In this document: in pieces, positions 1 to 6,490 of the stretch
Layout of the letters: each line of letters starts with the position of its first letter
Numbering within the stretch: the first letter of the stretch is position 1
Position numbers and translations under genes: made by a program
Source of the DNA: Bacteroidota bacterium
Lineage (GTDB): Bacteria > Bacteroidota > Bacteroidia > Bacteroidales > GCA-2748055
Reading direction: 5' to 3'
Length of the DNA: 6,490 nt
NCBI GenBank assembly: GCA_024244665.1
Contig: JAAEOI010000564.1
Span: forward strand, 1 to 6,490
The notes under the pieces: model-generated
Told to the model about the DNA's origin: nothing
The model's database searches: none
Seen by the model: only the letters and a program-made list of their open reading frames with translations

Positions 1-1
1 C

Positions 2-1093
2 GATGAAGAATGGTCTTTTGTAAGTATGCCTGATTTTTTAAATGTTGACTGTGATTATCCCCAGGAAGGATGGGAAGATGCACTTTCCTATGTGCTGGAG
101 TCAGTTAAAAAAGAGAATCCTGATTTTCTTGTTGTTGCGGGCGATTTAGTGATGGGAGAGTGGGATGGCCCGGAGTGGAATGATAAAGATTCAATCGCAA
201 AGTACGCAAACAGGTATTATTCGGCATGGATAAACAGGATGAATGATTTTGGGCTGAAATTCTATACCACGATTGGAGATCATGAAATTGGCGACAACGA
301 CTGGACCACTCAAAAGAGATTTGATGCAGTTAAGTTCTATAAGCAGGAGTTTGCAAAATATTTACAGATGCCCGAGAATGGACCCGAACACATGAAAGGT
401 ACTGCATTCTGGTGGAGGCATAATAATGTCCTGTTCATTTCAGTGGATGTTTTTGAAGAAGGTAAAAGTCGCAATGGCTTGATTAAGCTTGGAGTTTCAG
501 GCGACCAACTAAGCTGGTTGAAAAGAATACTGGAGGAAAATGCAGATGTGGATCATAAGATAGTGGTCGGTCATGCACCAATTCTCGGACCTGTACGAAA
601 ATGGAGTTCCAGTGCATTGATGATATCGGAAGGCAGGGATTCCGAATTATGGCAAACAATGAAGGAACACAATGTAGATGCATTCCTGTGCGGAGAGGTT
701 CACGCAATTACCTGTACTGAAAGGGATGGGATCATGCAAATTGCCCATGGGGGATTAATAGGGTATAACACGCGCATCAATTACATGGTGGTTCGTGTTA
801 GCGGGCAAAAGATAGAATTTGAAATCAAGGAGATTAATATATTACCTCAGGGTGAACATCTCTGGCAGGTGGGAGGAAACAGGCCATTGGAAAATATAAG
901 CATATCCGAAGAGGATAGAGCAAAAGGTTATTATACCGTGGGGACTGCAACACTTGATAAGACGAAAGAGAAGCAATTTTTATACAGGGAAGGCTACTTT
1001 CTGACTAAATATGAAAGGAGTGATGAAACTGCTGTGCCTGTTTTCAAAAAAGATAATAGACGAGGATTGCCAACTGAGCTTCCGGAAATATAA
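2..1093 (+). CDS. Calcineurin-like metallophosphoesterase, 5'-truncated by the window edge
   Basis: Partial gene; 363 codons are visible and the frame is open to the window edge. An ATG exists at 26, but the in-frame codons before it read DEEWSFVS and, with the following MPDFLNVD, look like the first core beta strand and metal loop of the fold, so the true start and any signal peptide lie upstream. The family's metal-binding blocks follow in order: PDFLNVD (29-49), VAGDLV (134-151), IGDHE (272-286), VGHAP (566-580) and CGEVHAI (689-709). These match the D-x-H / GD / GNH[DE] / H / GHxH plan of binuclear metal phosphoesterases, with substitutions: no His in the first block, Asp for Asn in GDHE, Glu for the first His of GHxH. 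The protein would hydrolyse a phosphomono- or phosphodiester; the substrate cannot be told. The last ~110 residues are an unassigned tail. By eye its GC is lower (about 37-43% in three sampled 60-base lines) than in the downstream genes. Fold call is firm; catalytic activity is inferred. Confidence 0.88.
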   Translation, partial: DEEWSFVSMPDFLNVDCDYPQEGWEDALSYVLESVKKENPDFLVVAGDLVMGEWDGPEWNDKDSIAKYANRYYSAWINRMNDFGLKFYTTIGDHEIGDNDWTTQKRFDAVKFYKQEFAKYLQMPENGPEHMKGTAFWWRHNNVLFISVDVFEEGKSRNGLIKLGVSGDQLSWLKRILEENADVDHKIVVGHAPILGPVRKWSSSALMISEGRDSELWQTMKEHNVDAFLCGEVHAITCTERDGIMQIAHGGLIGYNTRINYMVVRVSGQKIEFEIKEINILPQGEHLWQVGGNRPLENISISEEDRAKGYYTVGTATLDKTKEKQFLYREGYFLTKYERSDETAVPVFKKDNRRGLPTELPEI

Positions 1094-1097
1094 AGGA
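1092..1097 (+). promoter_or_regulatory. Possible ribosome binding site that supports the 1101 start
   Basis: The purine-rich stretch AAAGGA overlaps the stop codon of the phosphoesterase gene and ends three bases before the ATG at 1101. The spacing is short for a Shine-Dalgarno site, and Bacteroidota often do without one, so this is modest support. It fits the choice of 1101 and suggests translational coupling with the upstream gene. Confidence 0.4.
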
Positions 1098-1100
1098 ATT

Positions 1101-2780
1101 ATGAAGAACAACATTAGAAAGGGACAAGCCTTTATCGCTTTGATCCTTTTCTTTTTGATAGCTCTTTTTGCCTGCTCACAGGACGATCCGGTCATAGAGG
1201 AGCCGGCCGGGGAAGAAATTCGGATTATGAAGGCACATGCGGGTGGGTATTTGATTACCCAGAGAGAGAAAGTTGATGAATCCTATAATGCAGGTTACTC
1301 CATGTATGCAGCGGCCTGGCCCCTGGTGAAGGAGTATCCGGGGAGGAGTTTTCAATCGGGTCTGTTCGGTACGTGGATGCATCCGGAGCACGACGGGCCT
1401 TTGCCGGTAGAAAAGTTTTATACGGATATTGAAGGAGGACTAGGCTGGTGGCGTGATACAGAGTATGCAACAGAAACCCCAAAATTTATAATGGGTGGAG
1501 TACAGATGAATTTTGTGGGATGGGCCAACGGGCCTGGCGCCGGTCAGGGCAGGGACTGGAGCAATCCCAAAGGGAAATATGGTGTGGCTCAGCTGAGCCC
1601 CTGGGTTTTGTGGCCCCCCGACGGACTGAACCTGAAGCAGGGTACCTGCGGTGAATTGTTTGGCAGCGGGTATCTGCCTTTGCCCCTCACTGAGCCGAAA
1701 TCAACTACGGCGGGTACAGACGTTTCAACCGGGAATCAGTGCTGGACCCTGTTTCTGAATACAGGAAATTTCAAAGGCCCGGTTGCATTTTTCACCCCTT
1801 ATTTCTGGACCCGCGCATCGGTTGAGGATCCACGCCTGGATGGCTTGTTTTTAGATCAGCGTCCCTCACAGGCAAACAAACCCTTTCAGATGGAAACCCA
1901 GCATATTCATTCCCTTGAAGCCAATGACTCAAAAGGTCAGAGATACGCCCGTATGGCTCCAACGCAGTATCCTGTTGGATCAGATGGCAATTCGAATCTA
2001 TTACACCGGCTGATGGTCTATAACAGGACGGCACTCTGGGACGATGTTGAGGTCTGGTTTAAGGGAGGTGATCCGGCGGAGAGTACCATTGATCTGGAAG
2101 GTGCAACCATGCAGGAGTTTAAGAAAGGAGTCATGTCAAACTGGAAATTTTATGGAGAGCATATACCAAAGGATAAACGTGCCTTGATGAATATCACTTC
2201 TTACATGGATGCAAATGTAACTGATGCGGCTACCTTACGGGTACGCTGGGAGGGTGAGCTGATTAAAAGTAGAGAAACAGGAAATGGTGCTGTAGTGACA
2301 CTTCCGGAATACTATCATCTTGTGAAAACAGGTTATAACGATATTGGTACGTGGATCGCTGTGGCATCCGAAGATGTGCCTGAAGAAACCGGATTGCACG
2401 AGCATAGCTTCAGCAGGCCTGACGAAGGAGCCTCTCTGACTTATGTTACTCCGGAAGATGAAGAGAGTTGCTGGAAAATTCCCGGACCGGCAGCCGGACC
2501 TTTCAAGACGGTGTTGGGAGATGGCAGTACGGTGACATACTACTGGTATCGATTTGCCGACCAGCCAGCATTGCTCAATGCGGATTTGAGCGAAGAGGAG
2601 CGGGAGGAATTGCAGAGGCGGGTGGAATTACTTCACCGACACTGGACAAAGGATAGAGAATACCTTCCACCACCTATGATAGGAGAATTGGCAGATATTG
2701 ACCCGGCCCTGATCATGACCCCGCCGGCAGGCATGGAGGCAGGATATGTACCTGTCGTTACGCGCCAGGGATTAGATTAG
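1101..2780 (+). CDS. Predicted surface lipoprotein of unknown function (paralogue A)
   Basis: 559 residues. The frame is open upstream to an ATG at 1011, but 1101 is preferred: it lies 7 bases after the upstream stop and begins a clean signal peptide with basic residues (K2, R6, K7), hydrophobic core ~10-23 and lipobox LFAC with Cys25. The next residues, SQDD and then an EE-containing stretch, resemble the acidic export signal of Bacteroidota surface lipoproteins, so an outer-membrane, cell-surface location is inferred. I do not recognise the family. The mature chain is rich in Trp, Tyr, Gly and Pro. Blocks shared with the next gene include AAAWPLV, EGGLGWW (~111), GVAQLS, NFKGP (~223), DVPEET (~425) and the C-terminal region 456-556: AAGPFK, DGS-VTY-WYRF-DQP, a charged probable helix, then PP--GELA--DPAL--TPP-GME-GYVP-VTRQ. 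No transmembrane segment is seen after the signal and no catalytic motif is recognised. Possible roles are glycan binding or an undescribed enzyme. Confidence 0.9.
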   Translation: MKNNIRKGQAFIALILFFLIALFACSQDDPVIEEPAGEEIRIMKAHAGGYLITQREKVDESYNAGYSMYAAAWPLVKEYPGRSFQSGLFGTWMHPEHDGPLPVEKFYTDIEGGLGWWRDTEYATETPKFIMGGVQMNFVGWANGPGAGQGRDWSNPKGKYGVAQLSPWVLWPPDGLNLKQGTCGELFGSGYLPLPLTEPKSTTAGTDVSTGNQCWTLFLNTGNFKGPVAFFTPYFWTRASVEDPRLDGLFLDQRPSQANKPFQMETQHIHSLEANDSKGQRYARMAPTQYPVGSDGNSNLLHRLMVYNRTALWDDVEVWFKGGDPAESTIDLEGATMQEFKKGVMSNWKFYGEHIPKDKRALMNITSYMDANVTDAATLRVRWEGELIKSRETGNGAVVTLPEYYHLVKTGYNDIGTWIAVASEDVPEETGLHEHSFSRPDEGASLTYVTPEDEESCWKIPGPAAGPFKTVLGDGSTVTYYWYRFADQPALLNADLSEEEREELQRRVELLHRHWTKDREYLPPPMIGELADIDPALIMTPPAGMEAGYVPVVTRQGLD

Positions 2781-2786
2781 TAGTCA

Positions 2787-2794
2787 TATATTTG
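2787..2794 (+). promoter_or_regulatory. Candidate Bacteroidota -7 promoter element in the gap between the paralogues
   Basis: TATATTTG matches the TAnnTTTG -7 consensus of the Bacteroidota primary sigma factor exactly. It lies in the AT-rich 45-base gap, about 30 bases before the ATG at 2826. I see no good TTTG/TTG element 17-23 bases upstream, where the sequence is the GC-rich end of the preceding gene, so this is a half-supported promoter. In AT-rich sequence a six-base match can occur by chance. If real, it would give the two downstream genes a transcription start of their own. Confidence 0.35.
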
Positions 2795-2825
2795 TAGAAT
2801 ATTTTGTATTATAAAAGATCAAATT

Positions 2826-4511
2826 ATGTGTTGTAAAAATATGAACCGAAAGTATGCGATAAAGCATTTTCTATTGTTTACTGTTGCTTTTTTTATTCTT
2901 TTCCCTTCTTGTCTTTGTGAGGGGCAGGAAAATCTTGAAGAAGATAACGGGGCTGGAGTTGTCAGGTCGCATCACCGTGGCCTGCACGGGTACATCGGTT
3001 ACAGTGCGGACAGGCCGTCTGAACAGTCAGAATTCAGCTACGGTATGGGCTTTTATTCCGCGGTATGGCCATTGATTGCCGAACCGATTTCCGGTTTTCA
3101 GATTGGTTTGGCCGGAGCCTGGATCTCTCCCGACAATTCGGACAATAAAGATACACCGCTTGCTCCAATTGGAACACATGCTCGTGACAATTGGCCGGAA
3201 CGGGGTCCCACATGGGGTAGTGTGTTTCAAACTCTTGAAGGCGGTCTGGGCTATTGGGCCAGGAATCGATTTCGCTATGGTCCGCCTAAATTCAGTATGA
3301 ATGCCACGCCACAATGTTACGACTATGAGATCGGTTCGCCAGGCTGGTCTTTCTTCTACGACACTGAGGCTTTGCCCGACGATCGATTGGGGATTGCTCA
3401 ATTGAGCAATTGTTTGCTCATTCCTCCCGATGCCTTACCCTTCCAGGGCAATCCGAACGGTAAATTTCTCGGGTATTCTTACATGGCTTTACCTTTTACA
3501 GACCCGACTACGGGAGATCCGCCAACGGGAGACCAGAGTTGGACCTGTTTCCTGAGTACTGCTAATTTCAAAGGGCCCATAGCTTATTATATACCGGAGA
3601 CCTGGAGTAAGACCGGCAAGTTGTTCAACTACCCGTTTATTTATGGACGCGGACTGGATGCAAAACCCGGCAATATGGGCGGTGGTGCCATGGAGATCAA
3701 TACTGTCCCCTGCTTTGAGTCGAGGGACAAAAAGGGGGTGACTTATTCAAAGATACCCCAGCTGCAATTCCCGGTGGATGATCAGGGCAGAACACTGCTT
3801 GTTCAGGATGTGATATATTACTCCAAGTCCGCGCTTTATGATGACTTCAAGGCCTGGCGCGACGGGGGTGAAAGTTGCTCGGGAAATTTCAATGAAAAGG
3901 GTGCGTGGAAGTCAACACTAACAACACGGACTCCCGGTTACGATCAGGCTGGTAAGAAAATAACCGGTATTGAGGATGTTTTTGATACCAGGGTGCATAG
4001 CGAAAACGTGTGGGGATTGGAATGGCTTGATGGTACGAGCGATAAATTTGGAAATTTCCCTGCTTATTTCAGGCATGAGGAAGATCGTCTGGTTGCAATA
4101 CCGGCTTCGGATGTGCCTGAGGAGACAAACCTCCTGGAAAAGGAATTTGAAATTGCTGATCCGGGCGAGCCTTTCACCTCTCCGGACAAGGGTGCCTGGA
4201 CCAATCCCGGTGCTGCCGCAGGTCCTTTCAAAGTGGTTCTTGCAGACGGTTCTTTAGTCACTTACTCCTGGTATCGTTTTGTGGATCAGCCATCCTTCCA
4301 GCAATATAACTTCAGCAAAGCTAAAAAAGAGAAGTTGCAAGCTTTTGTTGAGAAGATCCATGCTGAATGGACTATTGACAGAGATTACATGGCTCCGCCA
4401 ACAATGGGTGAACTTGCAACGCTCGATCCGGCTCTGCTGGTTACCCCTCCCGAGGGCATGGAGGTCGGATATGTTCCCATCGTGACACGTCAGGAAGCTG
4501 CATCTAAATAA
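2826..4511 (+). CDS. Exported protein of unknown function (paralogue B)
   Basis: 561 residues from the ATG at 2826; an in-frame ATG at 2841 (MNRKYAIKHF...) is equally plausible and gives a more typical signal peptide. The only ribosome-site hint is AAAAGA at 2813-2818. The hydrophobic core is ~15-26, followed by FPSC at Cys29 and a second Cys31. FPSC is a poor lipobox, so this may be a lipoprotein or a signal peptidase I substrate. An acidic stretch (E35 to D40) follows. The protein aligns with paralogue A along its length: SAVWPLI, EGGLGYW (~138), GIAQLS, NFKGP (~247), DVPEET (~429) and the C-terminal block 456-556 (NPGAAAGPFK, DGS-VTY-WYRF-DQP, GELA--DPAL, GYVPIVTRQ), with about 60 of 101 identities in that block. 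B has an insertion of roughly 15 residues before EGGLG and differs most between NFKGP and DVPEET. Function is not recognised. The C-terminus is probably the shared structural or functional core, and the middle could set specificity. Confidence 0.9.
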   Translation: MCCKNMNRKYAIKHFLLFTVAFFILFPSCLCEGQENLEEDNGAGVVRSHHRGLHGYIGYSADRPSEQSEFSYGMGFYSAVWPLIAEPISGFQIGLAGAWISPDNSDNKDTPLAPIGTHARDNWPERGPTWGSVFQTLEGGLGYWARNRFRYGPPKFSMNATPQCYDYEIGSPGWSFFYDTEALPDDRLGIAQLSNCLLIPPDALPFQGNPNGKFLGYSYMALPFTDPTTGDPPTGDQSWTCFLSTANFKGPIAYYIPETWSKTGKLFNYPFIYGRGLDAKPGNMGGGAMEINTVPCFESRDKKGVTYSKIPQLQFPVDDQGRTLLVQDVIYYSKSALYDDFKAWRDGGESCSGNFNEKGAWKSTLTTRTPGYDQAGKKITGIEDVFDTRVHSENVWGLEWLDGTSDKFGNFPAYFRHEEDRLVAIPASDVPEETNLLEKEFEIADPGEPFTSPDKGAWTNPGAAAGPFKVVLADGSLVTYSWYRFVDQPSFQQYNFSKAKKEKLQAFVEKIHAEWTIDRDYMAPPTMGELATLDPALLVTPPEGMEVGYVPIVTRQEAASK

Positions 4512-4513
4512 TC

Positions 4514-6490
4514 ATGTACATGGAATCAATAAAAAAAGCTGTACTCAGTAGCCTGCTAGTATTTTTGACACTTGTAAGCTACTCTCAGACAAAGGATGTA
4601 AATCCCATTGCCCACTGGAACTTTGACCTTGTTGAGGGCAATAAAGTGCTCGACGATGCCAGTGGAAAACAGGACGCTATCAGTGGTTATCATCGACTGG
4701 TCGATGGCGTAAAAGGTCAGGCAATTGTGATGGATGGGTATACCTGCTGCATATCAAGGACAGCGAATCAGGTCCCTGAATTAAAGAAGGCTTTCACAAT
4801 GGAAGCCTGGGTCGCAATAGGTGCTTATCCATGGAACTGGGCACCCATTATAGCGCAGGAAAATACGGTAAGTGCAAACTCGGGTATGGATGAGGTCAGC
4901 TGGCCCGATGACATTCTGGACAACTCGCCCAGAGAAGGATTCTTTTTCGGGATCAGCCCGCAGGGCCATCTGGGTTTACACCTTGGCACCGGCCAGTGGG
5001 AAATCTGCCGTTCAGCAGACAAAGTCCCCTTGCGGAAATGGACTCACCTTGCAGCGACCTTTGACAATGAGGCCGGTGTGATTCTTTATATCAACGGGAA
5101 GAAAACAGCTGAGATGAAGCTCCAGGGAGAATTTGATCCTGCCGAATCAGAAGAGTTGAGAATCGGGATGCCGCGTCAGAAAATCGAAGCATCCGATCCT
5201 GTTCGTACATTTGCAACCCTGCCATCCTGGTATTCATTTGATGGTGTTCTTGACGAACTGCGCCTGTATAATGAGGCCCTTTCTTCGACTGCTCTTGAAA
5301 ATAATTATATTTCGTCCAGGCCTGATGTGGCTGAAGGGCTTCCACCCAGGCTTATGCCTTCGGGACCTGCCGGCGAGGGGAAGTTCGGTGCCTCATATAC
5401 GCATCTGAAGTATTACCCCGAGTGGGATGCCCAGTGGCGACTTTCGTCAGATCCGGATGTGGTGGTTCAATTCGATGATTCTCCCGTTCGCGTTGTGTTC
5501 TGGCGGGGAACCCGGTACGGGCCTGCATGGGTAATGGAAAATGACATATGGATGGGCGACCAGAGTATAGAAAACTTTAATGATACTGATGGCTGTATAG
5601 AACACATGCTTGATCCCCGTTGCCGTTTTTCTCATGTAAGGATAGTTGAAAACACAGATGCACGGGTGGTTGTGCATTGGCGCTACCTGCCAACCTCAGC
5701 AAATGGTAATCATTCCCAGGTTAATCCCATATCAGGCTGGGAAGACTGGGTCGATGAGTATTTTACTTTTTATCCTGACCAGAAGGGCTTTAGGAAAGTG
5801 ATACTCCATTCTGATGGTGAAGCCTTATGGCCCGAAGAAGTTATTGTCCTGTGCCAGCCAGGTCAGAGACCTGAGGATATAATCGATCTTGATGCAATGA
5901 CACTGGCAAACCTGAATGGTAAACAGCACACTTATTCATGGGCCGACAATTCGCCCAAATTTCGGACTGCAGGACGCTGGGAGATTGGCTCATATATTCA
6001 TTTTGGAGACGCTCTGGGTGAAAAACCAAATATAATGATGGTGAACACCAAGTCATCATATAAACCATTTCAGATCTTTGAACTGGAATGTAACCTCACC
6101 TGCTTTGCCCATGAGCACCGGAAGGATGTATCACATTTTCCATGGTGGAACCATTGGCCTGTGGCGATGATCCCCTCCGACGGGCGCTATTGTCAGGCAG
6201 CCGATCGTGCCTCAAGTTTTTCACTGGCATGGGCAAGTCCCAGGCCGCATAAGGGTGAAAATAATACGTATTGGTGGACATGGATGTATGGAGCGACTAA
6301 CAAAGAGATTACATCCTTAACCTCATTGGCCAGATCCTGGTCCAGACCACCAAAACTGACTATCCGTTCAGGTGCATCAGACAGTCATTTTGATTCGACA
6401 CAAGGAAACTATGTCATCTCAGGTTCAGATGACAGGGAAGTTGAAAAACTCGAATTTAGCCTTGATGCATCTTCCGGTAGTCCGGTCGTA
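4514..6490 (+). CDS. Secreted LamG-domain protein, 3'-truncated by the window edge
   Basis: 659 codons are visible without a stop; the frame runs off the window. ATG at 4514, two bases after the previous stop, or ATG at 4520 could start it; coupling to the upstream gene is likely. The signal peptide is K7-K8, hydrophobic core ~9-21 and probable signal peptidase I cleavage after S-Y-S (24|25), leaving Gln first. Residues ~32-265 form a LamG/concanavalin A-like jelly roll (Laminin_G_3 type): IAHWNFD (~32-38), a paired FTMEAWV strand, KWTHLAATFD with ILYINGKK, and the closing FDGVLDELRLYN (242-253). Such domains bind glycans or proteins. Residues ~290-659 are a second region with strong-looking motifs: VVFWRGTRYGPAWV (~327-340), a Cys-containing RFSHVRIVE segment, VVVHWRYLP (~385-393) and GWEDWVDEYFTFYP (~408-421). 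I remember this block from uncharacterised LamG proteins of Planctomycetes and Bacteroidota, but cannot verify it here. No catalytic residues can be assigned. It probably acts outside the inner membrane with the two paralogues. Confidence 0.88.
   Translation, partial: MYMESIKKAVLSSLLVFLTLVSYSQTKDVNPIAHWNFDLVEGNKVLDDASGKQDAISGYHRLVDGVKGQAIVMDGYTCCISRTANQVPELKKAFTMEAWVAIGAYPWNWAPIIAQENTVSANSGMDEVSWPDDILDNSPREGFFFGISPQGHLGLHLGTGQWEICRSADKVPLRKWTHLAATFDNEAGVILYINGKKTAEMKLQGEFDPAESEELRIGMPRQKIEASDPVRTFATLPSWYSFDGVLDELRLYNEALSSTALENNYISSRPDVAEGLPPRLMPSGPAGEGKFGASYTHLKYYPEWDAQWRLSSDPDVVVQFDDSPVRVVFWRGTRYGPAWVMENDIWMGDQSIENFNDTDGCIEHMLDPRCRFSHVRIVENTDARVVVHWRYLPTSANGNHSQVNPISGWEDWVDEYFTFYPDQKGFRKVILHSDGEALWPEEVIVLCQPGQRPEDIIDLDAMTLANLNGKQHTYSWADNSPKFRTAGRWEIGSYIHFGDALGEKPNIMMVNTKSSYKPFQIFELECNLTCFAHEHRKDVSHFPWWNHWPVAMIPSDGRYCQAADRASSFSLAWASPRPHKGENNTYWWTWMYGATNKEITSLTSLARSWSRPPKLTIRSGASDSHFDSTQGNYVISGSDDREVEKLEFSLDASSGSPVV

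Noticed and set aside
1011..1100. A 30-residue upstream extension of paralogue A from the ATG at 1011.
   Set aside because: It overlaps the end of the phosphoesterase gene by 83 bases, and would place charged residues before the obvious signal peptide and lipobox that begin cleanly at 1101.
2801..2816. ATTTTGTATTATAAAA in the gap between the paralogues as a terminator hairpin.
   Set aside because: The possible stem is only about four A-T pairs with no GC content and no following T-run, far too weak for an intrinsic terminator.
3027..3401. A 124-codon open frame on the - strand.
   Set aside because: It lies entirely inside paralogue B, whose reading is supported by alignment with paralogue A. 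The antisense protein has no recognisable motif or start context.
4492..4497. AGGAAG at the end of paralogue B as a ribosome binding site for the LamG gene.
   Set aside because: It lies about 16 bases before the ATG at 4514 and further from the one at 4520, well beyond the usual spacing.
4531..4537. A run of seven A near the start of the LamG gene (and seven T at 2888-2894 in paralogue B) as possible slippage or phase-variation sites.
   Set aside because: Both runs are short, encode ordinary Lys or Phe residues in signal peptides, and the frames are intact. Nothing indicates programmed slippage.
4781..6281. Several short open frames on both strands within the last third of the window.
   Set aside because: All fall inside the long continuous LamG-protein frame starting at 4514, which has a signal peptide and a recognisable domain. 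They are by-products of that coding sequence.

Overview
All four readable genes lie on the + strand and are closely spaced (gaps of about 7, 45 and 2 bases), so the window looks like the interior of one operon cut at both ends. The organism is most likely a member of the Bacteroidota, probably environmental or marine. Three signs point that way: a lipoprotein signal whose cysteine is followed by a short acidic stretch, as in Bacteroidota surface lipoproteins; a secretory signal ending in SYS|Q; and a TAnnTTTG-type -7 element in the only gap large enough to hold a promoter. These signs are suggestive only. No rRNA, tRNA or housekeeping marker is present to fix the taxonomy, and PVC-group bacteria carry similar gene types.

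Layout. Bases 2-1093 hold the 3' part of a calcineurin-like metallophosphoesterase whose start lies before the window. Bases 1101-2780 encode a predicted lipoprotein of unknown function. Bases 2826-4511 encode a second exported protein that is a full-length but diverged paralogue of the first; by hand count about 60 of the last 101 aligned residues are identical. Bases 4514-6490 encode the first 659 residues of a large secreted protein with an N-terminal LamG/concanavalin A-like domain and a long conserved-looking C-terminal region of unknown function. That reading frame is still open at the window edge.

How they may work together. Three of the four products carry export signals and the fourth is a hydrolase whose N-terminus is missing, so the cluster most likely acts in the cell envelope or at the cell surface. 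The LamG domain suggests glycan or protein binding. The phosphoesterase could remove phosphate groups from an imported or surface-bound substrate. The paralogous pair is the real unknown and the best candidate for something undescribed. No SusC/SusD, sulfatase, glycoside hydrolase or lyase is visible here, so calling it a polysaccharide-utilisation locus would go beyond the evidence.

No RNA genes, CRISPR arrays, insertion sequences, attachment sites, origins or convincing terminators were found. No stretch longer than about 45 bases lacks a gene.
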